The notes below the pieces were generated by a model. It made no database searches. It saw nothing but the letters and a program-made list of their open reading frames with translations, and had not been told where the DNA came from. Positions 22,551-30,756 of a DNA stretch of 40,912 bases are shown here, in pieces. Origin of the DNA: Euzebyales bacterium (GTDB taxonomy: Bacteria; Actinomycetota; Nitriliruptoria; Euzebyales; Egibacteraceae); NCBI GenBank assembly GCA_013695145.1, contig JACDBB010000170.1, forward strand, positions 1 through 40,912, read 5' to 3'. The translations under genes and the position numbers were made by a program. How positions within the stretch are numbered: the stretch's first letter is position 1; each line of letters starts with the position of its first letter.

Positions 22551-24320
22551 TCATCCTCCTTCGGTGGCTGCCATCTCGAGGCCGCCGTCGTCTGGGGTGT
22601 CGAGGCCCGGGTTGGCCTCGATGGGTGCGAGGATCGGGGAGGCGTCGAGCATCCGGCGGGCGGTGACGCTGCGCGGGGCCGAGGAGACGAGGTGGGAGGG
22701 TCCTTCCTCCACCACCCGGCCGGCCTCGAGGACCACGATGCGGTCGGTGACCTTGCGGACCACCGCCAGGTCGTGGGAGACGAGCACCAGCGCCAGTCCC
22801 AGCTCGACGTGACGCTCGCGCAGCAGCACCAGCAGCCGAGCCTGCTCCGAGGCGTCCAGCATGCTGGTCGGCTCGTCGGCGACGAGCACCCTGGGACGCA
22901 CGATGAGCGCCCTGGCCAGGGCGACGCGCTGCAGCTGGCCGCCGGACAGCTCGTGCGTGCGGGCCGCCAGGAACCCGGGCGAAGTCGGCAGGCCGACGCC
23001 GGCCAGCTCCGTTCGCGCCGCGCTGTCGCGTTCCTCGGCGTCCCCCGCCGCGGCGACGTCGAGGGGCTCGCGTACCAGCTGGGCGACGGTCAGGCGCGGC
23101 GACAGCGCATCCCACGGGTCCTGCAGGACCAGCTGGACCCGGCGACGCAGCGCCCGCGCCGCCCGCTTCCACGAGCCCGGCAGGGGGGCGCCCTCCAGCT
23201 CCACCGCGCCCGCATCCGGCTGGAGGTGGCCGGCGAGGATGCGGGCGAGGGTGGTCTTGCCGCTGCCTGACGGGCCGATGACGCCGACCGCCTCCCCCGC
23301 GCGCACGGTCAGCGACACCCCGTGCAGCACGCGCGTCCGCGCCCGGCCAGATCCGAACCCGCGGTGCAGGTCGGTCGCGGTGAGCATCGTCTTGAGCCCA
23401 CCGAAGTGGCATGCGACCAGCCGGCCGCGGGAGGCCTCGAGCGGCGGGTGCTCCTCCCAGCAGACCGCCTCGGCCTGGGGACAGCGGGGATGGAAGGGGC
23501 AGCCCGCGGGGACGTCGCGCGGGTCGGGCGGCGATCCCCGGATCGGGCGCAGGTCCTTGGTCGTGGTCATCACCGGGTAGGCGTTGACCAGCGCCCAGCT
23601 GTAGGGGTGGGTTGGCTCGCCGATCACCCGGTCGGTGGCACCAGTCTCCATCAGCTCGCCGGCGTAGAGAACCGCGCTGCGACTCGCCAGGCGGGCGGCG
23701 GCGGGCAGGTCGTGGGAGATGACCACCAGGGCGAAGCCGCGGGTCGCCGCGAGGCTGCGGACGCGGTCGATCAGATCGCGGCTCGTAGCGGGATCGAGTC
23801 CGGCCGTGGGCTCGTCGAGGATGACCAGGGCGGGGTCGAGCGCCACGACGGCGGCCAGGGCCGCCCGTCGCCGCTCGCCGCCGGACAGCTGGTGGGGATA
23901 CCGCGCGAGGGCGGCGGTGTCCAGCAGCAGCTCGGCGGCGAGCTGTCCGGCCCGCTCCCGGGCCTGCGCCGCTCCCATGCCGAGGTGCGCGCGCAGGGGT
24001 TCCGACACCTGCTCGCCGACCGTGGCGACCGGGTTGAAAGGCGCGCCCTGCAAGGCGAGCGCCACCGTCCGCCAGCGCAGCCCCCGCAGGGTCTCGGGGT
24101 CCGCGCCGAGCAGCTCCTGGCCGTCGATGCGCACGCTGCCCGTCGCCCGGGGTGGCTGGACGAGGCCGGTCAGGCAGTGGGCGAGGGTGGACTTGCCCGA
24201 TCCCGTCTCGCCCACGATGGCCAGCGACTGGCCGCGGTCGAGGCGCAGGCTGACCCCGCGCAGCGCATCGACGTCGCCGAACCGCACCGCCAGGTCGTCG
24301 ACTTCCAACAGCGCGCTCAT
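22551..24320 (-). CDS. Fused double ABC ATPase (OppD-OppF/NikDE type)
   Basis: A 589-residue protein with two complete ATPase domains. Domain 1: Walker A GETGSGKSTL, signature LSGGERRRAALA, Walker B VILDEPTAGLD, then the cysteine-containing oligopeptide transporter tail AGCPFHPRCPQAEAVCWEEH. Domain 2: GPSGSGKTTL, LSGGQLQRVALARAL, VLVADEPTSMLD. In many bacteria these are two genes. ATG 24320 overlaps the preceding permease stop (ATGA), and its stop overlaps the binding-protein start region. It energises import through the two permeases at 24317-26274. Confidence 0.93.
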   Translation of the reverse strand: MSALLEVDDLAVRFGDVDALRGVSLRLDRGQSLAIVGETGSGKSTLAHCLTGLVQPPRATGSVRIDGQELLGADPETLRGLRWRTVALALQGAPFNPVATVGEQVSEPLRAHLGMGAAQARERAGQLAAELLLDTAALARYPHQLSGGERRRAALAAVVALDPALVILDEPTAGLDPATSRDLIDRVRSLAATRGFALVVISHDLPAAARLASRSAVLYAGELMETGATDRVIGEPTHPYSWALVNAYPVMTTTKDLRPIRGSPPDPRDVPAGCPFHPRCPQAEAVCWEEHPPLEASRGRLVACHFGGLKTMLTATDLHRGFGSGRARTRVLHGVSLTVRAGEAVGVIGPSGSGKTTLARILAGHLQPDAGAVELEGAPLPGSWKRAARALRRRVQLVLQDPWDALSPRLTVAQLVREPLDVAAAGDAEERDSAARTELAGVGLPTSPGFLAARTHELSGGQLQRVALARALIVRPRVLVADEPTSMLDASEQARLLVLLRERHVELGLALVLVSHDLAVVRKVTDRIVVLEAGRVVEEGPSHLVSSAPRSVTARRMLDASPILAPIEANPGLDTPDDGGLEMAATEGG

Positions 24321-25147
24321 GAGGCTCGCCGCCAGCGAGGGTTGAGCGCCGGCTCGAGCCCGACGGCCAGGAACGTGAAGCCGAGCACCGTCAGGGTGAT
24401 GGCGAACCCGGCCGGCAGCACCCACCACGTCCAGGCGGGCGTGAAGTACAGGCCGGGTTGCAGCAGCGCCCGGTTGAGGATCCCGCCCCAGCTGACGGCG
24501 GTGGGGTCGGACAGGCCGAGGAAGGCCAGACCGGCCTCCATGAGCACCGCCGTCCCCGCCACGGTGATGAACCCGGCGAGGATGAGCGGTGCGAGGGCGG
24601 GGACGAGGTGGCGGCGCAGGACCCAGCCGAGGCCGCCGCCGAAGCCGCGAGCGGAGGCCACGAACCCCCGCTGGCGCAGCGTCAGCGTCTGGCCGCGCAG
24701 CACCCGCGCCAGCTCCGGCCAGCGGATCACGCCGATCAGCAGGATCAGGGTGAGCCGGTTGGCGCCGACCATGGCCGCGACCAGCACCAGCAGCGGCAGG
24801 CCGGGCAGGGCGAGGAACACGTCCACGACCCGCATCGCGACGGTGTCGGCGGCGCCCCCGAGCAGCGCGGCGGTTACGCCGACCAGCACGGCCAGCGCCA
24901 TGGCCAGGCCGGCCGCGCCGAGCGCCACGGTCAGCGACGTGCGCGCCCCCCACAGCACGCGCGAGAACAGGTCCTGGCCGATCCCGTCGGTGCCCAGCAG
25001 GTGGCGGGACGAGGGCGCTTCCAGCGCCTCGCCGGCCAGCGCGTGGGGGTCGTAGGGGGCGATGACCGGGGCGAGCGCGCCGACGAGCAGCAGGCCGCCC
25101 AACAGCGCGGCGCCGGCAAGCGAAAGCGGTGACCGCAGGACGCTCAT
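24317..25147 (-). CDS. ABC permease, OppC/DppC/NikC type
   Basis: A 276-residue inner-membrane permease with about six hydrophobic segments. HLLGTDGIGQDLFSRVLWGA is the OppC-type N-terminal block. The ATPase-docking loop with the EAA-like sequence is seen around VASARGFGGGLGWVLRRHLV. ATGA overlaps on both sides place it in a tight operon with the OppB-type permease and the fused ATPase. Substrate is set by the binding protein. Confidence 0.92.
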   Translation of the reverse strand: MSVLRSPLSLAGAALLGGLLLVGALAPVIAPYDPHALAGEALEAPSSRHLLGTDGIGQDLFSRVLWGARTSLTVALGAAGLAMALAVLVGVTAALLGGAADTVAMRVVDVFLALPGLPLLVLVAAMVGANRLTLILLIGVIRWPELARVLRGQTLTLRQRGFVASARGFGGGLGWVLRRHLVPALAPLILAGFITVAGTAVLMEAGLAFLGLSDPTAVSWGGILNRALLQPGLYFTPAWTWWVLPAGFAITLTVLGFTFLAVGLEPALNPRWRRAS

Positions 25148-26274
25148 GCGCGCACCCTCGGGTCCAGCCGGGTGTAGGCGAGGTCGGCGCCGAGGTTGGC
25201 GGTCACAGTGAGCAGCGCCAGCACCAGGAAGCAGGCCTGCAGGACCGGGTAGTCGCGGAACGACACCGCGTCGAACACCAGCCGGCCGATCCCGGGGTAG
25301 GCGAACACGGTCTCGATGAAGATGGTCAGTCCGGACACGGCGGTCCCGACGCGGGCGGCGACCAGGCTGACCGCCGGGAGCAGCGCGTTGCGGGCGGCGT
25401 AGCGGTACTTCAGGCGTCGCTCGCGCAGTCCTTTGACCCGACCGCCGAGCAGGTGGTCGGCGCCGAGCTCGCCGACCATGCCGGCGCGCATGACCAGGAA
25501 GTAGTCGGCGGCGACGCTGACGGCCATGACCGCGGCGGGCAGCGCCAGGTGATGGGCGACGTCGGCGACCTGGGTGAACCAGCTCTGGCCCGACGCGAAC
25601 GGCGTGCGGGCACCGGCCAGCGGGACCCAACCCAGCTGGACGGCGAAGACGAACAGCGCGATCGACGCCAGGAAGAACGCGGGGAAGTTGCTCACGCCGA
25701 GGAACAGGGCGAGCAGGCGCCGGTCGTCCCGGCCGCCGCGCCGCCACCCTGAGTGGACGCCGGCGGACAGCCCCACGATGACGGCCGCGGTCAAGCCAGC
25801 GCCGACCAGCAGCAGGGTCCAGGGCAGTCGCTCGGCGAGCAGATCGGCGACCGGGACGTTGTACCGGATGGACGTCCCCAGGTCACCGCGCGCCAGATCG
25901 GCCAGGTAGTCCACGTACTGCACGCCGATGGGCCGGTCCAGCCCGTAGTACGCGGTGATCTCCGCGCGCAGCCGCTCGTTCTGCAGGTAGGCGGGCTGGC
26001 TCGGGTCGAGCAGCGCGTCGATGGGGTCGCCCGGCAACGCCCGGGGCAGGAAGAAGTTGATCGTGACCAGCACATAGACGGTGAGCAGGTACGCGGCCAG
26101 CCGCGCGCCGCCGAGGCGTGACCGCGCTGGTCGGTCTGGATCCCTGGCTCCCTGCTCTGGCGATGTCGCGGGTTCGTCGACCACCCCGCCAACTGGTGTC
26201 ACAAGCGAGCCCTCGGTTGCGCCGGGTGCTGCCGGTCTGGACGCGGCCGATCCTATGGACACTGTTAAACGCAC
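25144..26274 (-). CDS. ABC permease, OppB/DppB/NikB type
   Basis: Up to 376 residues. The conserved part begins near RLAAYLLTVYVLVTINFFLP and includes DPIDALLDPSQ, a YGLDRPIGVQY block and GDLGTSIRYNVPV, all typical of OppB, followed by five or six membrane helices. The first 50 residues are unusual and low-complexity. GTG 26274 is the outermost start but has no ribosome binding site. A GTG at 26202, preceded by GAGGG, is a credible alternative. The extended N-terminus contains a TTA leucine codon, rare in such GC-rich genomes. First gene of the transporter operon; 26275-26335 should hold its promoter. Confidence 0.87.
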   Translation of the reverse strand: MRLTVSIGSAASRPAAPGATEGSLVTPVGGVVDEPATSPEQGARDPDRPARSRLGGARLAAYLLTVYVLVTINFFLPRALPGDPIDALLDPSQPAYLQNERLRAEITAYYGLDRPIGVQYVDYLADLARGDLGTSIRYNVPVADLLAERLPWTLLLVGAGLTAAVIVGLSAGVHSGWRRGGRDDRRLLALFLGVSNFPAFFLASIALFVFAVQLGWVPLAGARTPFASGQSWFTQVADVAHHLALPAAVMAVSVAADYFLVMRAGMVGELGADHLLGGRVKGLRERRLKYRYAARNALLPAVSLVAARVGTAVSGLTIFIETVFAYPGIGRLVFDAVSFRDYPVLQACFLVLALLTVTANLGADLAYTRLDPRVRA

Positions 26275-26335
26275 GTAAGTGTGCTACTCATCTACCGGAA
26301 GGCACCGCGACCCCATCCAGGAAGGTCGCGCTGGG

Positions 26336-27310
26336 CTAGGCGGGCGGGACCGCGTCGACGGTGGCGCGCCGTCGAGCCCCGGCCGTGGCCGCGAGGAAGA
26401 CCCCGGCCAGGATCAGCGGGCCGCCGAGGAGGAACCCGCCGCCCGGCCCCTCGCTGAGCACCACCGCCGCCAGGACGGTCGCGCCGATCGGCTCGGCGAG
26501 GACCACGACGGCCACGACCGTGGCGGTGACCGTCGACAGCAGCGTGTTGAACACGGTGTGCCCGAGCAGCTGAGGGCCGAGGACCAGGCCGGCGATGGCG
26601 AGCCACGTGGTCGTCTCGTAGCCGGCGAGGTCGACCCCAGCGGCCAGGCACACGACCAGGAGCGCGACCCCGGCGACGCCGTACACGGCCGCTGCGTAGA
26701 CGGTGATCGGCAGGCGCTGCCGGGCGCTGCGGCCGATCAGCAGGTAGCCGGCGACCGCCGCCGCGCCGCCGAACGCCAGCAGGTTGCCCAGCAGCGGCGC
26801 GGGGCCGCCACCCCCCTCGGCGTCGAGCAGTCCGACGACGCCGGCGCCACCGACGGCCAGGGCGATGCCGGCCCAGGTGCGGCGGCCTGGCCGCTCGGCG
26901 AGGAAGACCGCGGAGCCGACGGCCACGAACAGCGGCGACATGGCCACGAGGACGGACGATGAGGCGACGCTGGTGAACGACAGCGAACCGATGAACAGCG
27001 CGAAGTGCACGGCCAGGAAGAGCCCGGACCCGATCAGCTGACGCCACTGGGCGCCCTCCAGCCGCGGCGCCGCGCGGCGGGCCCGCAGCGCGAACGGGGT
27101 CAGGGCGGCCGCCCCGCCCGCGCAGCGCCAGAACGACAGCGCGAGCGGGTTGGTGTCGGCGACGCGGATCAGCACCGCGGACGTGGACACCGCCAGGACG
27201 CCGACGACGAGGCCGGCCACGACGACCGGTCCAGGCAGCAGCGCAGGGGTGCCGGCGGCGGCCTTCGGGTGCGGTGAAACGGCGCCGGTCCCCTCGCGCG
27301 ACGCGGCCAC
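26336..27310 (-). CDS. EamA/DMT family permease
   Basis: About 324 residues with ten hydrophobic segments and the duplicated EamA pattern (first block AVLIRVADTNPLALSFWR, second block near VFNTLLSTVTATVVAVVVL ending in AEPIGATVLA). DMT permeases export amino acids, metabolites or drugs; the substrate is not deducible. GGGAGG five bases before GTG 27310 decides this start over an ATG at 27328. Upstream lies the tandem palindrome repeat. Longer upstream in-frame extensions only translate that repeat and are not protein-like. Confidence 0.83.
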   Translation of the reverse strand: MAASREGTGAVSPHPKAAAGTPALLPGPVVVAGLVVGVLAVSTSAVLIRVADTNPLALSFWRCAGGAAALTPFALRARRAAPRLEGAQWRQLIGSGLFLAVHFALFIGSLSFTSVASSSVLVAMSPLFVAVGSAVFLAERPGRRTWAGIALAVGGAGVVGLLDAEGGGGPAPLLGNLLAFGGAAAVAGYLLIGRSARQRLPITVYAAAVYGVAGVALLVVCLAAGVDLAGYETTTWLAIAGLVLGPQLLGHTVFNTLLSTVTATVVAVVVLAEPIGATVLAAVVLSEGPGGGFLLGGPLILAGVFLAATAGARRRATVDAVPPA

Positions 27311-27377
27311 GCTCACCTCCCGTCGCATGCCGGACCGCCCGGCGCCACGCCACGCTAGCGCCCCCCCCGCGCGACAG

Positions 27378-27564
27378 CCACGACGACACCGTGTCGGAAA
27401 ACCCGCGCCCAGCGCGCCCAAGCCGACACCGTGTCGGATCAGCCGCGCGCCCGCAGCACCCGCGCCCACGCATCCCCCACGACGACACCGTGTCGGAAAA
27501 CCCGCGCCCAGCGCGCCCAAGGCGACACCGTGTCGGATCAGCCGCGCGCCCGCAGCACCCGCGC
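27378..27564. repeat. 99-bp tandem duplication carrying four palindromes
   Basis: Two units (27378-27476 and 27477 to about 27564) are identical apart from one base over about 88 bp. Each holds two CGACACCGTGTCG palindromes 40 bp apart: 27384-27396, 27424-27436, 27483-27495 and 27523-27535. The first of each pair is followed by GAAAACCCGCGCCCAGCGCG, the second by GATCAGCCGCGCGCCCGC. The first type matches the unit at 6885. The repeats fill the 281-bp gap (27311-27591) between the EamA and acyl-CoA synthetase genes. No gene is visible here. Confidence 0.85.
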
Positions 27565-27591
27565 GCACCACCGCCGAGGGCGGGCGGGGCG

Positions 27592-29208
27592 TCAGCCGCC
27601 GGCGGCGGCCCGTTCGCGGAGCTCGATGCGGCGGATCTTGCCGGTGAGGGTCTTGGGGAGTTCGTCGACGAACGCGATCTGGCGCGGGTAGGCGTACTTC
27701 GACAGCCGCGAGCGCACGTGCTGCTGGAGCTCGTCGACGAGATCGTCGCTCGGCTCGTTGCCCTCGGCCAGGCACACGTAGGCCTTGACGATGTGCCCGC
27801 GGGCCTCGTCGGGGACGCCCACCGCCGCGGCCTCCAGGACGGCGGGGTGCTCCACCAGGGACGACTCGACCTCGAACGGCCCGATGCGGTAGCCAGCGGA
27901 GATGATCACGTCGTCGTTGCGGCCCTCATACCAGACGTAGCCGTCGTCGTCGAGGCGGGCGACGTCCTTGGTGTGGAACCACTCGCCGCCGAAGTCCCGC
28001 TCGGTCTCCTCCGGACGCTGCCAGTACCCGAGCGGGTAGTGCGGGTTCGAGCGCGCCTTCAGGCAGATCTCGCCCATCTCGCCCGCCGGCACGGGCTCGG
28101 AGCGCTCGTCGAGCAGGGCGATCTCCCAGCCAGGCGTCGGCCGCCCCATCGAGCCGGGACGCACCTCCATCGTCGGGAAGTTGGAGCACAGCGGGTAGCT
28201 CTCGGTCAGGCCGTAGTAGTCGAAGATCGTCGTGCCCCACGCATCGGCGAACCAGCGGATCACCTCGGGGTTGAGCGGCTCCCCCGCCGAGCACGCGTGC
28301 CGCAGCTTCAGGGAGAACCGCCCCGGTTCGGCCACGCCCTTGATCGCCCGCAGCGCGGTCGGGGTCGAGAACAGGTTGCCGACCTCGTGGCGCTCCAGCA
28401 GCGCCAGCGTCTCCTCCGGCGTGAAGCCGCCCTCGCGCTGGAACACCACGGTGGGGGTGCCGAAGCGCCAGGGGCCGAGGACTCCAGGCACGATGCCGGC
28501 GATCCATGCCCACTCGCCGGTGGAGTGGAAGAACTCGTCGTCGGTCACGTCGTGGGCGTACTCGAACTCGTTGTGCGCGATCAGGTAGCGGTGCGCGTGC
28601 AGGATCCCCTTGGCCAGCCCGGTCGTGCCGGACGAGTAGTACAGCTGCGCGGGGTCGTCGGCCTTGGTGTCCAGCGTGGTGAAGTCGCCGGAGGCGTTGG
28701 CCACGGCGTCCTCGAAACGCAGGTCGCCGCCCTCGCCGCCGAGCACCACCACCGTCTGCAGCTCCGGCGCGCGGGTGCGCATGTCGGCCACCCGCTGCAG
28801 GGCGTCGTGGTGGGCGATCAGCACCTTCGCGCCCGAGTCGCGCAGGCGGTGCTCGATCCCGTCGTCGCCGTAGAGCATCGACAGCGACAGGAGGATCCCG
28901 CCCAGTTTGTAGACGGCGGTGAACGCGGCCGCGGTCTCCGGCACGCTGGGCAGCAGGCAGGCGACGCGGTCACCTGGCTCCACCCCCACAGATGCCAGGA
29001 CGTTCGCCAGCCGGTTGGCCGTGTCCTTGACCTCGCCGAACGTCACGTCCCGACGATTGCCCCGCCAGTCCTCCCACACCATCGCCAGCTTGCCGTCGGG
29101 ATGCTTGTCGACCGTGTCGGCGGCCAGGTTGTAACGCTCGGGCACCTCCCACCGGAACTCAGCGATCATCTCGTCATAGGATTTGGGGAACCACTGGCGA
29201 TCGACCAC
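27592..29208 (-). CDS. AMP-forming acyl-CoA synthetase
   Basis: A 538-residue ANL ligase close to the medium-chain/AcsA-like group. It shows the P-loop LYYSSGTTGLAKGILHAH, the A5 motif DYYGLTESYPL, WFHTKDVARLDDDGY and GRNDDVIISAGYRIGPFEVE around the hinge, and the catalytic C-terminal lysine in LPKTLTGKIRRIEL. GTG 29208 follows GGAGG by 9 nt; the frame runs further upstream but is not protein-like there. It differs from the ligase at 5265 in all linker regions, so the substrate is probably different. Stands alone, with repeats downstream. Confidence 0.92.
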   Translation of the reverse strand: MVDRQWFPKSYDEMIAEFRWEVPERYNLAADTVDKHPDGKLAMVWEDWRGNRRDVTFGEVKDTANRLANVLASVGVEPGDRVACLLPSVPETAAAFTAVYKLGGILLSLSMLYGDDGIEHRLRDSGAKVLIAHHDALQRVADMRTRAPELQTVVVLGGEGGDLRFEDAVANASGDFTTLDTKADDPAQLYYSSGTTGLAKGILHAHRYLIAHNEFEYAHDVTDDEFFHSTGEWAWIAGIVPGVLGPWRFGTPTVVFQREGGFTPEETLALLERHEVGNLFSTPTALRAIKGVAEPGRFSLKLRHACSAGEPLNPEVIRWFADAWGTTIFDYYGLTESYPLCSNFPTMEVRPGSMGRPTPGWEIALLDERSEPVPAGEMGEICLKARSNPHYPLGYWQRPEETERDFGGEWFHTKDVARLDDDGYVWYEGRNDDVIISAGYRIGPFEVESSLVEHPAVLEAAAVGVPDEARGHIVKAYVCLAEGNEPSDDLVDELQQHVRSRLSKYAYPRQIAFVDELPKTLTGKIRRIELRERAAAGG

Positions 29209-29326
29209 GAAAAGCACCTCCGCGTCGCGTGCGTCTGTGGAGCACCCTTCCCTGTGACGCGCGACCAGGCAACCCCTTTGGCGCGAGCGGTCCGCTGGGG
29301 GCTCCGAGCGGTGCGCGACCTCAGGG

Positions 29327-30055
29327 TCAGCGCACGTACAGCGGGAACGGCAGCGGCTTGCGCGCCCTGCTCCGCCGCCGGTCGAGGTAGGTGGCGAGTT
29401 CGGTGTAGACCGCGTGGCCGACCATCTGGCGCAGCTCGGCCTCCATCGACCGGTAGACGGGGTCCTCGCCCACGAAAGCCTCGGCGCTCTCCGTGCACCA
29501 CCAGCCGAAGTCGGCGCCACCTGGACCCCACGCCCCACGCTCGAAGGAGGTGATCGTGGTGATGCTCACGGGTTGGCCGTCGTCACCGACGTCCTCGGCG
29601 ATCTCGCGGCGCAGCGGCACCATCCAGCAGACCTCGGGCTTGTAGGTCATGGGGTGCTCGCCCCGCTCGACCGCGTAGGTGTGCAGCGCGCAGCCAGGCC
29701 CGCGCTGCCAGTCACCGCGGTTGGCGAAGACGCACGCTCCGTCGCGCACGCGCGTGCGCGCCTGTCCACCGGGCAGGGTCGCGGTCACCCCATGGCGGGC
29801 CGCTTCGCGGTAGAACTGGAGGTAGTCGGGTCCGAGTCGTTCCACCATGGCCTCGACGCGCTCGCGGTCTTCGTCGTCCGTGTAATGGGCGCCGAGCCGG
29901 CAGCACCCGCGCACCGGGTCCGGCTCGTCGCCGACGCCCGGGCACCCCCGACCGTAGATGCACGTGTAGGAGGAGAGCAGGAAGCTGACGTCGAAGACGT
30001 AGCGCTCGTGCGGGTCGTTGGGGTCCACCACGGACACCCACTCGCGGTCCAGCAT
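29327..30055 (-). CDS. Cysteine-rich protein, possibly YkgJ/DUF3109-like
   Basis: A 242-residue soluble protein with a pattern of cysteines: SSYTCIYGRGCPG, RGCCRLG, GACVFAN, GCALHTYA and KPEVCWMVPL. The order (CC pair, then GCxLH, then KPxxCxxxPL) resembles the zinc/iron-chelating YkgJ/DUF3109 families of unknown function. ATG 30055 is close to the divergent LysM gene, with 48 bp between the two starts. No signal peptide. The family assignment is by motif spacing only. Confidence 0.65.
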   Translation of the reverse strand: MLDREWVSVVDPNDPHERYVFDVSFLLSSYTCIYGRGCPGVGDEPDPVRGCCRLGAHYTDDEDRERVEAMVERLGPDYLQFYREAARHGVTATLPGGQARTRVRDGACVFANRGDWQRGPGCALHTYAVERGEHPMTYKPEVCWMVPLRREIAEDVGDDGQPVSITTITSFERGAWGPGGADFGWWCTESAEAFVGEDPVYRSMEAELRQMVGHAVYTELATYLDRRRSRARKPLPFPLYVR

Positions 30056-30103
30056 GAAGCGAGGGTATGCCCTTCGCGGGCTGATCGGTGATACTGAGCG
30101 CTC

Positions 30104-30619
30104 ATGGACTACGAGTACGACGATTACGAGCCATACGAGGGCCGGATCCTGTGGGGCCGCGCGGCGGTCTACGCGGGGTCGTTGGTGCTCGTGTTCGTCC
30201 TCGGCAGCTGCATCGGCGGGCGCGGCGGGGTGTCGCAGGCCGAGTTCGAGGAAGAGCGCGCGAGGGTCGTTGAGCTGGCGTCGGAGAACACCGTGCTCCA
30301 GGAGCAGCTCGAGGCGGTCAGCAACACCCAGGACAGTGATCGCCCTCGGGTCGACGACACCCCGACCGGCTCGCCGACGGGCGGCCCGACCGACGGGCCG
30401 GGTGAGACCGGCGGGCCGGGTGAGACCGGCGGCGAGGATGGCGACCCAGCCGACGGCGTGTCGACCTACGAGGTCCAGGACGGCGACACGCTCTACGCGA
30501 TCGCCGTCGAGGTCTACGGTGACGGCAGCAAGTTCCCGCTGATCGCCCAGGCGAACGACCTCGACTCCGACAACCCGCTGACCGTCGGGCAGCAACTGAT
30601 CATCCCGCCCGAGGAGTAA
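30104..30619 (+). CDS. Membrane-anchored LysM domain protein
   Basis: A 171-residue protein: an acidic, tyrosine-rich N-terminus (DYEYDDYEPYEG), one membrane helix (about residues 23-37), a short coiled-coil segment (EEERARVVELASENTVLQEQ), a Gly/Thr/Pro-rich linker, and a C-terminal LysM domain (YEVQDGDTLYAIAVEVYGDG ... LTVGQQLIIP). LysM binds peptidoglycan, so the protein likely links membrane and cell wall. A short internal repeat GPGETGG occurs in the linker. Divergent from the cysteine-rich gene. Intergenic 30620-30756 shows no gene. Confidence 0.85.
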   Translation: MDYEYDDYEPYEGRILWGRAAVYAGSLVLVFVLGSCIGGRGGVSQAEFEEERARVVELASENTVLQEQLEAVSNTQDSDRPRVDDTPTGSPTGGPTDGPGETGGPGETGGEDGDPADGVSTYEVQDGDTLYAIAVEVYGDGSKFPLIAQANDLDSDNPLTVGQQLIIPPEE

Positions 30620-30756
30620 GAGGCCGCGCGCGGCGACACCAGGCCGCCGCGTCGCTATCCTCCGAAACCGTCCGTGTCCGCTTGACCCTCGCGCGGCCCA
30701 CCTGCCCCGCGGGACGAGGTCCTGACCGCGACCCGCGGGTCGCACAGGAGAGCCCG

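Noticed and set aside
27378-27564. CRISPR array or N-terminal extension of the EamA permease
   Set aside because: Only two units with no unique spacers, and units of 99 bp are far too long for CRISPR. The in-frame extension merely translates the repeat.
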